From contig JASXTE010000011.1 of NCBI GenBank assembly GCA_030280995.1, positions 124,001 to 188,000 on the forward strand: a stretch of DNA of 64,000 nt, read 5' to 3'. Of the stretch, positions 1-12,621 are shown one piece after another; positions within the stretch are counted from its first letter, which is position 1, and every line of letters begins with the position of its first letter. Both the position numbers and the translations under genes were made by a program. The stretch is from Hemileia vastatrix (lineage: Eukaryota; Basidiomycota; Pucciniomycetes; Pucciniales; Zaghouaniaceae). The notes beneath the pieces are model-generated. The model ran no database searches and was not told the origin of the DNA. It was given only the letters and a program-made list of their open reading frames with translations.

Positions 1-1402
1 TGAATCTGTTCTCTTAGATAAAAATGAATACTCCTGGGAAGATTAGAAAAAATTAATTAAAGCACAGTTTGGTGGTTCCAAGATTAGGTTAGATCAACAA
101 AGGCAGTATGAGGAAGCTAGATATAGCTCTTCTTCTGCTGAAAAATCTATTGGGTTTCTGATGAAACTTGTGAAGATCCTGAGGGCAATGGACCCAGATA
201 TGGATTTTGAATTATGGAAGGACAGGATCCTCTATAAATTGCTTATGTCTCTGAGAGACTTAATTGTTGCTAGGACTGAGCTCTCAAGAGAACCTTCTTC
301 TTTTATTAATACTTGTAATGAGACTCTTTTAAATAACAAGTATAATTATAGAAGATTCATTCCTAGAAATTCATTGGAGAAAACCTCCAATTATCAACAG
401 AAACCTCCTGAAAAGGTTAGTAAACCTTCTGCACCTGTTGCACCAAAAAAGTGTGCAACAAAAATTTGCTTCAAGTGCAACAAGCCTTGGAAGAAAGGCC
501 ATGTTTGTGACAAGAGGATAAATCTTGTTGAACAAACTGAGGAGAAGGCTGATGGCACAATAGAACTGGATGATTCTTCAAGTGATTGTGCCAGCAATAT
601 TTCATATGAATCTCACCAGAAAATTTTAATTCTGGAAGAATATATTCATTATTTGAATAATATTGTCATTGGGAATAATAATATATCTACAGTAGAAGAT
701 TCTGAGATCATAAGAAATCTTGAGGACAGCTCAATTATTATTGCCCCTCTCAAGGCACCAGTCTTGATTAGTGGAAATAACATTGAGGTTGTTTTAGATT
801 CTGGAGCTGGGGGAAGTTTAGTATCTGAAAAAGCACTTGCTTCAGTGGACGAGGATTATGAATCAAAACTTATGCCTATAATTTCTGAGAATTGGAGAGG
901 TAATGGCTCGGTTTTGTCCCCCATTGGTAAATACAAAGCTACAGTATTTTTCAAATATAACCATGGCTTTGTAAGAGCCATGCATGATTTTGTAGTTATG
1001 AAAAATGATAAGTTAAGTAGTTTATGTATTGTGGGAAATGATATTTTAACCAAATATGGCATTAAATTGGATCCCTCAAACCAATGCTTCACAATGGGGT
1101 TGATTGGGAAGGGAAAATTTAAAATTTCCTCCCCCAAAAAATTATTAACACCAGGATTGAACACATGTCATTCTGTAATTCAATATAAAGGGAGATCTAC
1201 AAAAGAAATTCCTGCCCTTCTGTCTGAAATTTACACTGCTTCTTTTGGAGAACAACTTTCTGGTGATGAAAAATATTCTATCATTCAATTGATAAAATCT
1301 TTTCCTATGGCCTTTGCTCATGGTTCACATGAATTAGGCTTGGTAAAAGAGGAAATGAAGCTCTCACTATCTTTCCCATTAACTGAAATACCACCTATTT
1401 AA
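1..1402 (+). pseudogene. gypsy A gag-protease region
   Basis: The frame opens before the window; a stop lies near base 45, and the longest open stretch is 161-1402. It holds the C-terminal part of a retrotransposon Gag, then a CCHC zinc knuckle (CFKCNKPWKKGHVC, around 469-510) that would bind RNA. An aspartic protease follows with the active-site motif VVLDSGAGGS (around 790-820), which is intact here, unlike the same site in copies B and C. The region ends at a TAA that appears to come from loss of one T, because the reverse transcriptase continues in another frame directly after it. Confidence 0.85.
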
Positions 1403-3144
1403 AAAAGAAGCCTTATCATGCTTCTCCCACAAAGAGAAAAGATATTGAAGACAATATATCTACCCTTTTAAAAATGAATATTATTGAAAAGGTAGTTGAA
1501 ACACATAAACATTGTGTTATCTCACCTGTATTATTTATTATAAGATAAAGCCAGGTTATGTGGTGATTATAGAGAATTAAACACTTATACTGTTGATGAT
1601 ATCTCTCCTTTACCCAGAATTAGCTCTATACATGCTACCTTACAAGGTGCTAAATATATCAGCTTTTTAGATGGTAATAAAGAATATCACCAAGTACCTG
1701 TTTAGAAGAATTCCAGGAATTTTCTGATGATTGCTACTCATATGGGTATTTATAAGTATGTTGAGATGCCATTTGGCTCTAAAGATGCCCCTTCAGTTTT
1801 TCAAAAGGTTATGGATAACACATTCCATCAAGAAATAATTGAAGGATGGCTAATGGTTTACATTGATGATATCATAATATTCTCTAAAAAATTTGAGGAC
1901 TTCTTAACCACTTGCGTAAAGTGTTCCAAAAGATGGATGAGATAAATGACATTTGCCTTGAAAAAATGCAAATTTGGTTTTTATTCTTTAAAAGTGCTTG
2001 GTCATGTTGTCGCAGGTTTACAGATATGTGTTGACCTGAAAAAAGTGGCAGCCATACAACAGGTAAAAGCTCCTACTACAGTTAGAGAGCTCCAGAGTTT
2101 TTTGGAAATTTGTGGATACTATAGACCATATATTAAAAATTACCAGGTCATAGCATTACCCCTTACCCTATTAACTAGGAAAGATGTTGCTTTTGTCTGG
2201 AACAGTGAAAAACAAAGAGCTTTTGACAATATGAAACATTTTTTGATGTCAGCACCAATTCCTTCTTTGCCTGACTTTAATCACCCATTTGTTTTATACA
2301 CTGATGCCATTTTTATTGGTCTTGGTGCTTCTCTCTATCAAAAACAAGTTATGAACGATAAAGTATCAGAAGTAGTAATTTTTTATATTTCAGAGCCTTG
2401 AGAAATAGTGAATTGAAATATGGTGCCATTCAACTTGAGTGTTTAGCAGTAGTGTGGGCTCTAGAGAAGCTACATTATTACCTGGATGACCAGAAATTTG
2501 AACTTTTCACTGACTGCAGTGAAGGTAAATCCCTCTTAAACTTGAAAACACCTAACAAACATATGTTCAGATGGCAGCTAGCTGTTCAAGAATACAGAGG
2601 GAGGATGACAATAATTCATAGGGCTGGTATTGTTCACTCAAATGTGGATATGTTATCAAGGTTACCTTTGCCAAATGATGACTCAAATCCTGCATATGTT
2701 CCTGAAGATGAAAAAGTTTACATTCATGGGATATATGTGGTTGATATGGAGGAGGGGCTATTACAGCTTATCCTGGATTCATATGATAAGGACAATGACT
2801 TAAAAAAGTTATGCACCATATTAAATTATCCAAAGAATACTTCAATACAAGCATTAATTAAAACACTCCCACCAAAGTACCAGAAGGCTTTGGAAAAAGG
2901 TAAATTTTCAATTGATGATGGCCACCTCTATTATAGAAGAAAGTTGAGTAATGTTATTTTTATTCCTCCTTCTATGAAAGAGATCATCTTGAAGATTTTT
3001 CATGATGACATATTGGCTGGACATTTTGATCTTAAAAAAACAATGATCAGAATTAAGAACACTTCTTGGTGGGCTAATATGTCTGAAGACACAAAAAATT
3101 ATATGTTGAATCTTGTGATTATTTTCAGAAATCAAAGAGATTAA
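1403..3144 (+). pseudogene. gypsy A reverse transcriptase-RNase H and start of integrase (broken)
   Basis: Reverse transcriptase is recognisable in pieces. A GDYRELN-like motif lies near 1560, and the catalytic YIDDIIIFS motif falls at about 1859-1885. RNase H follows, with VLYTDA near 2295 and FTDCSEGKSLLN near 2510. The start of integrase (HDDILAGHFD, first half of the HHCC zinc site) lies near 3001-3030. Stops near 1400, 1545 and 1705 and frame changes near 1945 and 2400 break the frame. The second half of the integrase zinc site is lost by a frameshift near 3100-3140, where copy C has ETCDSCQKSKR. This is a decayed polyprotein. Confidence 0.85.
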
Positions 3145-4294
3145 CTGGAAAAAGAGCTGGATTATTCCAACATATTGAAGCTCCTGATGCACCATGGCAA
3201 ATAATAAACATGGAAATTGTAACAGGATTTCCCATTGCTGGGAAAGAGAGTTATAAATCTTGTTGAGTTATTGTGGAAAGATTCACGAAAATGTGTAAAT
3301 TAGTCCCTACTCACAAGGATATTTCCACTAAAGAATTAGCTTTCTTGTGGTGGTCTCATATGTTTAATACTTCTGGTTTTTATAAGGCCATAATCTCTGA
3401 TAGAGACCCTAAATTTACTTCTGAGTTTTGGATGTCTCTGATGGATGTTTTTGGTTTTGATCTGAAGTTTTCTACTGCACATCACCCCCAGAATGATAGA
3501 TTAGCTGATAGAATGATTCAGACTTTAAGGAAATTATAAGAAGGTATTGTGCTTTTGGCCTTGAGTACAAATACAATGACAGGTTCACTCATGATTGGGT
3601 CACCTTACTTCCTGGGTTGGAATTTGCTTATTTTAGCACTGTTCATTCTGTTACTCAAAGAAAGACTTTTGAGATCTGGCTTGGATATGTTCCAAATACT
3701 CCTGCCCAAATTATCAATAATAAAATACCTCAATCAGATTTACATTCTGGTGTAAAATTGTTTCTTCAAATGCAACAACTTTGCAGAAGTCATGCTCAAA
3801 AATGTATTAAAAAATCTTTTGAATATGAGAAGAAGAGATGGGACAAATACCATAAAGAATACACTTTTAAAAATGTGATGAAGTACTGATTTCTACAGTC
3901 CACTTCAATTTACAAGGTGATAAAAAATTAAAAGACCCATTTGTAGGTCCATTTTTTGTCAGAAGAATGGTTGGTGAGAATACAGTTGAGGTTATCCTGT
4001 ACTCTCCATATGACAGGAAGCATCCTGTTTTTCCAATATCTCTTATGAAACCTTAAACATCCAATAGTGATTTATTTCCCAAAAGGAGGGGAAGACCAAA
4101 GAAGACCCGTAATGAAATCAATGAAACAGCAGAAATTGATAAGATTCTAAATGACAGAATAATCACTGCTGAAAAAGGTTCTGAATACTTATTGAGATTC
4201 AAAAATAAATCTTCTGAATATTATTCTTCGATACCTGGGAAAGAGATATCTAACCTTCCCACTCTACTAAAGAAATACAAAAAGAAAAAATTAT
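3145..4294 (+). pseudogene. gypsy A integrase core and chromodomain-like C-terminus (broken)
   Basis: Integrase core motifs are visible: IISDRDPKFTSEFW around 3391-3430 and LADRMIQTL around 3501-3530, where the catalytic Glu position reads Asp. A later block (about 3892-4294) carries the strand-transfer C-terminal region, a basic RRGRPKK AT-hook-like stretch near 4085, and a divergent chromodomain (KILNDRIITAEKGSEYLLRF) near 4141-4200. Chromodomains of chromoviruses bind modified histones and guide integration. The frame is interrupted several times. Copies A and C share the C-terminal domain. Confidence 0.75.
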
Positions 4295-4325
4295 AACATT
4301 TTTTTATTTTTTTAGAGTAAGGGAG

Positions 4326-4523
4326 TGTCAGCCAGGCTACTAGACTTACCCAGTAAATAATCAATTATTTACTAGGATGGAGCCATGTCTTTATTCTTAT
4401 TTTATTAATTATATTTTCTTTATAGCTTACTTAAAATAATTTAACCAATGGGAATAAGTAAATTAAGTAAATATTTAAATTTGATGTCTCTCATATTTTT
4501 ATTCCCTAACAACGCTCTCATGA
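4326..4523 (+). repeat. 3' LTR of gypsy A, first 198 bp, interrupted by CACTA-1
   Basis: Starts TGTCAGCCAGGCTA directly after the purine-rich tract AGAGTAAGGGAG. The first bases match the solo LTR at 22362 (same first 13 bases, then an AGTAAAT block), so these are related LTR families. The LTR is cut at 4523 by the TGA target site of CACTA-1. The distal part should continue at 12949, but I could not confirm where it ends; a CTGACA at 14011-14016 is one candidate. Confidence 0.7.
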
Positions 4524-4846
4524 AACCACGTGCAAACAGCCGACGTATCCACTGCTACGTCAGCACAACGTAGAAGAAAGGTATTTCAAAATCTAGTCTG
4601 CTAAGTCGGCTGATTTTTTCTCACAGTTACCAAGTAAGTTTTTTTCATCTTGTATCTTATGTTCCAAGGCTTAACAATTTTTCGTTATGCTCCTTTCACA
4701 CTACTTAATAAGCAGGGGCATAAATTCAACATAACTAATAGAACAATATGCAGGAATAAACAACACATAACAATTGAATATTATTTTATGTAACTAGCTA
4801 CTATTATATCTTTAATTAAAAAAATATGGGATCCTGATTTACATTT
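4524..4846 (+). repeat. CACTA-1 left terminal inverted repeat
   Basis: About 323 bp, matching the reverse complement of roughly 12622-12945 with scattered differences. It includes the outer ACCACGTGCAAACAGCCG, a TCTCACAGTTACCAAGTAAG block and a TATGTAACTAGCTAC block near 4790. The length is unusually large for a CACTA TIR. Confidence 0.85.
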
Positions 4847-5184
4847 GTTGAGAAATGGACTCGTGATTTAAATAAGAAATTATCATATAAATTCATTTAA
4901 AAGAAACAATATATGCAGCTAATATTTCCTTTCATAATGTAAGAAAAAGAATTTATACCTTGAGTTATTTAACTGTCAATTGATTTTTTTTGAGATTAGA
5001 ATCTGAGTTTGTACCACATATAGAGGTATATATACACTATCTTGTCTTGATCTAACAAAATACCTCCCTTGAGTTTTGTTTATCTGCCACTTCTCCAAAT
5101 TACTACAAAAAAATTGTTTAACACCATATACTATATTATATTATTGTATATATCTATATATCTATATATCAATTTTCATTTAAG
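4847..5184. other. Upstream region of the CACTA-1 companion gene
   Basis: AT-rich, no open reading frame of note. A run TATATAGAGGTATATATACACTAT near 5019-5042 and a TATATCTATATATC stretch before the ATG at 5185 could hold a promoter, but nothing specific can be assigned. Confidence 0.35.
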
Positions 5185-7198
5185 ATGGGAGACTCCTATG
5201 GCAATAACAACTGGAACGGGAACTACCCTGGCCAATTTTTTAATTCAGAACTTCACTCGCTTCAAGCCAGCTTAGCAGAACGTGATCTAATTATTCAGCA
5301 GCTTTTAGAAAAGGTTCATAACCTTGAGCTTAAACAAGCAGAATCATTTCAAGAGAGTTCAAATGACAAAGAGATGGATACCAGCTCACCCTCAAATACT
5401 CGAGCAACAAATGATAAAGAGACGAATACCAGCTCACCTTCAAATACTCGAGAGAGTGGAAAAAGTAAAAACAAAAATGCTGCCTCTAGCTCGCATCAAG
5501 TTTCTAGTCCTCCAAAACCATCAAAAAAATCTAAAAAAGTTTCAAACACTCCTGTCGAAACAGACCGATTGACAAAAGCAGAATCACCAGCCTCAACTTC
5601 AAGGAAGCATCCATTCCAAATGATTACCCAAGATATACCTGCTGGTTTTGAAAAGACAAAAGTAAGTTATTATTATAAATACCCTACTTCTCCAGCTCAC
5701 TAACTCACCTTCATACTTTTAAGGACACGTTTTACTATCATATTAGGCTTTTGTGGGGCCTTTTGGAAGCCCACCCTGTACCACTTGCCCCAAACCCAGC
5801 CGAGCAAAGAGAGTTTATGCAAAGATTTTCTTCAGTAAAACAGATCGAAAATACAATTGAAGACAACAATGCAGCTGAGATCATTAGCCAGGAAGAAGTC
5901 CAAATCCTACAAGGCTTGAAAGAGGGTCGTAAGAAGATGGGTGCTGGTGTTGTTAATGCTTCTGAGTTCTTTCTCCTGTACATTCGCACAACTCTTGCCA
6001 AGCTTAGACTTTGTCGTTGGGCACCCAATTTTAGTGAACAACATGATTCTCTGTATAATGAAGCATGTAGAATCAGTGCAATCATGACTTTTCAACAAGC
6101 CGTAGTTGGAAATGCTTACAAGTTTATGAATGTAAATCAAACTTACGTCAATAATCTTGGCATTATGCGACAAGCCTACGATCATTATGTTCACTATGTA
6201 ATGGTTCAACAATATGAAGGTGAACGAAAACTTCAAGGAAAATTTCTTCAAGATGAGAAAAAAAAATTAATACAAAAGGCTTGTCAAAGAGTTAGCTATT
6301 TTATTTAAAGTGATAAAAATAATTACTTACATTCTACTTGATTAAGCTCCGCGATGCACGATTTAAGTTTGCTGTAAACAATAACTTTCCTGTACGCTAC
6401 AAAGAAATAATTTCCTGCCTCCAGGCCCATAGTGACGACGAGTATAATGCAAAAAGAGATGCATACATTGTGAAGGACCTGCCTTTCCGTTCAGAATCTG
6501 CCAACACCTTTTTTCGCCGTCTGGATGCTGAAATGAAACTTGCTGGCCAGAATGAAGGAAAACGTCAACAACGTCACACTTGTATCCGTGTAAAAAATCC
6601 AAGAACAACTGCCTTACCAAAGGCACCAAATAATTTGCCACTTGACTTTTACGATGCAAATTGGTTCAATAAATTGCTCCCTGGTCAAAAAATCAATTTA
6701 GCTGCTGGTGATAAAGTAGCATTTTTGCATAACCCACTAAAATCAACTCAAGGGAAGCAACACCCAGATGAAAAGTTAAACGATAAAAAATTTACTCAGA
6801 AGTACTGGGACACGGCAACTGAGCCATATGATTTAGATCATTTAGAAATTAACGAGAAGGACTTTGAAGAGGATGTTTCTAGTGGAAGTGATGTGGTTAG
6901 TGGTGGTAGGGATAGTGAGAGTATACATACCTTTTCAGAGAGGAGCAATGACGATGATGCTTTGTATAGTGAACTTGAGGATGATGATGGCCAAGAAGTC
7001 AGTTCAAGAAAAAATGAAAGGAATGTGAGTCAAACTAAAGGTAAGGGTAAAATGAAAGACAATACCTATGAATCTAACAGTGCGGACGAAATTCAAGATG
7101 AGGAAATGCAAGATGCTGTTATGATAAAGAGGGACGATGATGGGGATCAGGTCAACTTTGGAATATCTTCATATAGCGGGTTTCCCAAGTGGTCATGA
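5185..7198 (+). CDS. CACTA-1 companion protein, three exons (about 631 aa)
   Basis: Three phase-0 exons fit well: 5185-5661, 5724-6290, 6347-7198. The introns are 62 and 56 nt, with donors GTAAGT and GTTAGC and acceptors TTTTAAG and GATTAAG. Exon 1 encodes a short predicted coiled coil (LHSLQASLAERDLIIQQLLE) and Ser/Thr/Lys-rich sequence with a repeated SSPSNTR unit. Exon 2 is helical (HIRLLWGLLEAHPV at its start). Exon 3 begins LRDARFKF and contains AHSDDEY, PFRSESA and LPLDFYDANWFNKLLPGQ, and ends in an acidic tail. From memory, similar proteins accompany Tnp2 transposons in rust genomes; the function is unknown, and a TnpA-like DNA-binding or accessory role is only a guess. The frame is intact, unlike its partner transposase. 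Two related genes lie in CACTA-2. Confidence 0.8.
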
Positions 7199-7591
7199 TT
7201 TTGAGATGTGATGATACAATTAAAATTTAGTAACTTCAAAGGTAAGGTAAATTTGATATCTTAAAAAAATATTTTATGTTATTTTGGATTAAAACAAGAG
7301 AAATAAATGCTTTTAAGTTAGATTTTTCATATTGATGTTCAAATATTCATTGGTTTGAGAAGAAAAATAGCAATAAGAATCAGTGAGAGAGAAATTGAAT
7401 TACGCTACAAAAATTGAATGTTTTTTATAATTAAAAAATTAATGAAATGAATTATTTAAAGTTTTAGATGTTGGAACTCAAGTGTAGTAACAGTAATAAT
7501 AAGATACGATTAATGGATATTAAAGTATTGAAAAATCTCAAAAAAATATTTTATTATTGTGGTAATATCTTAAATGTGAGAGAGTTCTGAA

Positions 7592-8293
7592 GCTCGAGCA
7601 GTAGAATATATATGCAACTCAGAGAATATGGCGAACAGAAATTTAAGTAGATATTTCACAGAGAGAAAAAATAGTCAAATCAAGTAATATAATGCACAAA
7701 TAATAATAGTTATCCACTAAACATGAAAGGATTAAAACTAATGTGGAAATCGCTAAAAAAATGGCTCGAGTAAATTAATAGACAAAGACAATTTTGAAGC
7801 AAAAAAAAGGAGGCAAAACAATGAGATTGAAATAAAGAAACGGCTCAAAAAATAGATAGATTAACAGAATATCAAAGTAAAAAACAAATAAAAAAATGAA
7901 ACATAAAAAAATCGCTCAGTTCATTAGCCTGAATAACAAACAGCTCAAGCAGTAGAATATATATGCAACTCAGAGAATATGGTGAACAGCAATTTAAGTA
8001 GATATTTCACGGAGAGAAAAAATAGTCAAATCAAGTAATATAATGTGCAAATAATAATAGTTATCCACTAAACATGAAAGGATTAAAACTAATGTGGAAA
8101 TCGCTAAAAAAATGGCTCAAGTAAATTAATAGACAAAGACAATTTTGAAGCAAAAAAAGGAGGCAAACCAATGAGATTGAAATAAAGAAACGGCTCAAAA
8201 AATAGATAGACTAATTGAATATCAAAGTAAAACACAAATAAAAAAATGAAAGATAAAAAAATGGCTCAGTTCATTAGCCTGAATAACAAACAG
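7592..8293 (+). repeat. Tandem duplication, two units of about 351 bp
   Basis: The segment beginning CTCGAGCAGTAGAATATATA near 7593 recurs as CTCAAGCAGTAGAATATATA near 7944, and both units end CTGAATAACAAACAG. Units differ at scattered positions. No coding potential; AT-rich with repeated GGCTCAAAAAATAG motifs. Confidence 0.85.
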
Positions 8294-8347
8294 TGACTTC
8301 ATATCTCACACTATGTAGTGGAAATTCAGCCAAGATTGAGAACAAGA

Positions 8348-8608
8348 CACCACACAATATGGGGGGCGGACTTGCTAGCAAGTCCGCAACCTTGGACCCA
8401 AACTCACCATAGATTGAACACACATTGAGCTATTGATAAAGGAACCATACAATCAGGGATTAACACCACTCAGCAGAACAGTTTTAGGTGGGTGTTCAAG
8501 TAGAGTTCAGTATGGGTTCAGTCTGAGTTCAGTCTGAGTTCCATCTGAGTTCCATCTGAGTTCAGGTTGAGGACTTGCTAGCAAGTCCACCCCCTATATT
8601 GCGTAGTG
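8348..8608 (+). mobile_element. MITE copy 1 (261 bp, CACCA-type termini)
   Basis: Left end CACCACACAATATGGGGGG, right end (inverted) CACTACGCAATATAGGGGGT. Both terminal repeats enclose the perfect 18-bp palindrome GGACTTGCTAGCAAGTCC. A 3-bp duplication AGA flanks it (8345-8347, 8609-8611). There is no coding capacity. The interior has repeated TGAGTTCAGTC/TGAGTTCCATC motifs. About 90% identical by eye to the copy at 13120-13379. The 3-bp duplication and CAC-type ends point to mobilisation by a CACTA transposase. Confidence 0.88.
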
Positions 8609-9559
8609 AGAAATAGATGTAAAAGAAAGCAGAAAATAGTTAGTTCTTAATGCAAAGTAAAGAAAATACTTACCGCATTTTAATTCACACTTTACTTAAC
8701 AAACTTTCCCCAAGATCTACTAAAAATGACAAGTGTTTCTCGGGTAAATAATTTTTTTATCTTTTTGAAATATGTAATTCCACCATAGAATGATTTATAT
8801 TGCTTAAGTGTGTATCTCATTGCACTCGGATAAAAAATACCAAGGAATTTTCAAATTTCAATAAAATTTGTAATTAATTTCCCTTACTTTTTTCTTAGCT
8901 TCAAATGTTACTTCAACAATAAAACTTTAGTTAACTTACTTGTTTATTCCTCTGTCTTGCAATAGATTAATTCTAAAACGTCAAACTTCCTCCTATCTTT
9001 ACATCATTTTTTCATCTTCCCCACAACATTCATTTGGTGTCGCTTACTTATGTAGCAAGTCTAAATAGTTCCGTCTACATTTTTTCTATTTTCTAGTGTC
9101 AGAACCTCCTTTAGTGGAGCATATCAACATTTTGTACTTATATAGTTTCTTGTGTCTTTCAATTTTAGCTCAACATCAATGTTTTTAAACTTATCTTTTC
9201 ATTTTAATGGCCGCTAGAACCCTTTCACACTAATTTTTTTTGTATTTTTATCCTTCATGATATTTATTTAGTGATACACCGCTTGATTTCCTCCTGTTTT
9301 ACATTTTTACAGATTTTTTATGTTTTTTAAAATTTACAAGCATGTTAAAATTATTTATTTCTAATTTTCCAATGACAAATACTTATATTTTATTATATAC
9401 TTTGTATTTTCTTTACAAAATATATTCCATATTATTTTTCATCTTCATTAACTGAATCACACCTTCTCAAAAACCGCCAAAATACTTTACATTTTAATAT
9501 TTTTTTCAAATATTATAACTATTTATTTCATATCTTTACTAATTTTTATGTAATTAAAT

Positions 9560-12478
9560 TTAATCATCTAAATCCATTCCCATTTCATCTTCCTTCATAA
9601 TATCTGAACTAACTGACATAAAGTTTACTAATGGGTGCAACAGGATTGATCGATTTTTAACTCCTAAAATGTATGGATCAAGAGTGCGATAGGCAACCGG
9701 ACCTGAAATCGACTTGTTGCTTACAGCTTCTTCTAAACAATTATTTTCATAAGACCTTCGAAATACTCCCAGTGACAGAAATATTTTCTTGGCTCTTTCA
9801 TTTTCTATCACTTGATTCAACCTTTTGATGCAAACCACAATACTTTCTTCATTGTTAAACACCTTCAACACACTGACCACCTTTGCAAATTCACATCTAC
9901 CATTAACATGTACTTCACAAAAGTTATTTGGATTATTCTTGGAAATATAGCTACCATTGCTGAACCTCAAATAGGGAAGTTCTTGCCCCCACTGACTCAG
10001 AATCTGAGATCCTTCAGGATGTGGCCAATCACTATAATGACGAAGGTAAGGCTCTTCTAATTTAAAAAAGGTTATTAGTTTATTGTAAAGATCATCCTCA
10101 AATCCTATTTTTTCTGCGATTCTTTCCTTTTGAACTTTTAGATCCATTAATTCATTTAATAATTTCTGTTCTCTAAGCCTTTGTAGCTGACAAAATTGGG
10201 TCATTATTGTCTTTGCCATTTCACCTTTTCAAAATGTGAAGAAATAGTAAGTAAATTTAATAACTTAATAATGAATAAAATGATCATTACTTTTTTTTAT
10301 TTGTGTTTATTTTCTGAAGAACACCCACCAGCCATTCCCCATAAAACTCCGACATTCTAATAAGAGGGCCCCACCAGCTAAGCTGTTCAGGTAAGTTCCA
10401 AGTGTAATGAAGATTTGGATGAATATTTAATCCCTTCCACAATACTTCAGATGTTTTCTTGTATCTGCCATATTTTTCTGCAAATTTTTTAGGCATATCT
10501 GAGGATACCTCCTTTGAAGCAATCATTTTTGTGCATTGAGAAATGGCAACAAAATTTTGAATGTGAAGCTTCTCTTCAAGTATCTGACCGTCTATGTCAA
10601 TTTTATCTAATATAGTATCAACCCATGATAAAGGTAAATAAACAGAAAACAAAGACATCCATTCACTTCCTTTCAACTTTCCATTTTTTGCTGTTCCAAC
10701 TCCTTTGGGCAAAGAGACTATACCAGTTGGCACAACAACTTGACCAATTGCTTTCAGAAGTTTCTCCTGTTTTTGTTTACTGTAAGCTCCACTATGTATT
10801 CTGCATGAAATATTTGTGTCACTTTCACTGGACTCTTCTACACTAGCTGACCCAAACACTGCATTAAGTTTCTATTTTGTGATTCTAGATTTGAAATCCC
10901 AACGATCTCAAAAGTGATGACAGAGTACTCCTTCATACCAGTTGTGGAGTACTCCAAGAACAATATGGTTTACAGGATCCCAGTAGCAAAGACAATTAAG
11001 TTCTGACCACCTCACTCCATTTTCTTGAACCAATTTCAACTGTCCTGCCAAGGTGCGTGCTCCTTTCCACTGATGCAAAACATTAAGGGTCTTTTCTCTT
11101 TCCCGCTTTTCACCAAAATGCATTTTACTTATTTCTGACTTATTTATGTGGCACCAGGAGCAAAGTTTTAAGGAAGAATGGGAAGCAAACCCTCCGATTT
11201 TGTGAGTAGCAACTATATCCCCAACCAGAGCAGCCAATCTAGCAGTAACTGTCCATCCATGAGGAGACTTGAAAGTTTTTATTTTGATTCCTTGATCAAT
11301 TTCAATCAGTTTGTCAACCAAAGGTTGAAGAATGTTGCTAATTTTTACAATTTCTGGTTGAAAAGGTGCTGGAATTATCCCAGCGAGAAACGTATACTGA
11401 CTCTTATAGTGCAATGAAGGTGGAAGTTTGAGGCACTGCAATGACATGACACCAACTGATACTTGTTTTCCTGAAATTTTATTTCCGTAAGGGTTGTACC
11501 AATCCACAAATAGTGAAAAAACTAAGTGAAGAGCTCTTTTTTTATTGAGTATATTAATTGTTAGATTTTCATATGCTTTTGATTGCAGATAATCTTGAAC
11601 ATTTCCATCCTTTGATTCAGACATGGAGTTGGCCCATTTATCAATTTCTTTTTTGAAATTGGATAAACCAAGTAGCCATTTTAGCCAATTGTCAAAATCT
11701 TGAATTACAAAGGAACTTTTTGGCCTCGGAGTAAGCAAATTTTTGTTTTTCAGAGAAATTGTTGGCTCATTGTTAATAAAGGTTGTAGATCTGGTAGCAT
11801 GAGTGGCACATTGAAAGAAGTTCTCATTACAAACAGCAGATCGTTGGGTTAGTTGGAAGCCACAATTATTGGGAGCAGTATTAGGATGATACAAGGAATA
11901 ACATCTTGCACAGCAGATAAATTCTTGTAGCTTAATATTAAGTTTTAGCCTGGCCGTAATGGTGCGGATGTCTTTTGGAAGTCGAGACTTGAAGTCTATT
12001 TCAGGTGGCAATTGGCAACATCTATTGATAATGTAAGTAAGACATAGAATAATATGGTTCATGGTCTTATTACTGATGCCACATGAAAGATGTAGCCATG
12101 CAATAAATCCCAGGATGAAACCTAAGAAAAAAATAATTGGTTTGAGTCACCCCAAAAATTTAATTAGAAATGATTACTTAGTGGGAATGATGAATCATAG
12201 TTTATTTTGGAATTGTTGGCAGACTCAGAGATACTCTCCAAACCAAAAGATGTTGAACAATTTGAGATATTGACTGCTGTTTTGGATGATGACAAGGTGA
12301 GTTCTTGAAAAGTATGTATAAGATTGGATTCCCTTTTTTGGTGACTTCTCCAAGTTGTGCGACTAACATAGCATCCCTTGACTTCCTCTCCAGTTGGGCC
12401 ACATATTTTACACTTAGTGCAGATTGAGCATTCACAAATTAACAAAGAGTTTTTTGGATTGGATTTGGTGTTATCCAT
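9560..12478 (-). pseudogene. CACTA-1 Tnp2-type transposase, three exons, two in-frame stops
   Basis: Exon 1 (12478-12178) encodes a Cys-rich N-terminus (ICECSICTKCKICG). A 56-nt intron (12177-12122) restores phase to exon 2 (12121 to about 10287). Exon 2 has the Tnp2 hallmarks: a CCARCYSLYHP zinc-like motif, VDWYNPYGN (first catalytic Asp), LVGDIVATHK (second Asp), CSWCHI, GVRWSELNCLCYWDPVNH, LKGSEWMSLFSVYLPLSW and EFYGEWLVGVLQKINTN (probable catalytic Glu). Exon 3 (about 10224-9560) is the C-terminal extension. A TGA at 10908-10910 and a TAG near 10870 lie in frame; the TGA falls where Arg is likely. The second intron leaves a one-base phase mismatch next to an A8 run. The gene is probably inactive as read. 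Confidence 0.85.
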
Positions 12479-12621
12479 TGCACTGCTGGAAGGAATGGAT
12501 CGGTATATGAAAGGAAGATGTATTGCTTAGGAAATAAGGTGATAGTTAAAATTGCTTTGTCAGAAAATATTGACATATGTATGTCTTAGTTGTGATATCA
12601 AAAATATACCACCGTCTAATT

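Larger units (their letters stand above)
1..4523 (+). mobile_element. Ty3/gypsy retrotransposon copy A, 5' truncated by the window edge
   Basis: Order of domains is gag C-terminus, zinc knuckle, aspartic protease, reverse transcriptase, RNase H, integrase and a chromodomain-like tail, which is the Ty3/gypsy (chromovirus) order. The internal region ends in a purine tract just before an LTR that starts TGTCAGCC at 4326. The coding region is broken by many stops and frameshifts, so the copy is dead. It is paralogous over its whole length to copies B and C in this window. The 3' LTR is interrupted after 198 bp by CACTA-1. The 5' LTR is outside the window. Confidence 0.9.
7199..9559. other. Intergenic region between the convergent CACTA-1 genes
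   Basis: About 2.4 kb without coding sequence. It holds a 351-bp tandem duplication (7592-8293), a MITE (8348-8608), and AT-rich DNA from 8610 to 9559 with no recognisable gene. It probably contains the 3' ends of both flanking transcripts. Confidence 0.6.

Noticed and set aside
4084..4110. Independent AT-hook gene
   Set aside because: The RRGRPKK motif lies inside the gypsy A integrase tail frame, not in a separate gene.
12061..12273. Plus-strand 70-residue frame
   Set aside because: Antisense to exon 1 and the first intron of the CACTA-1 transposase.
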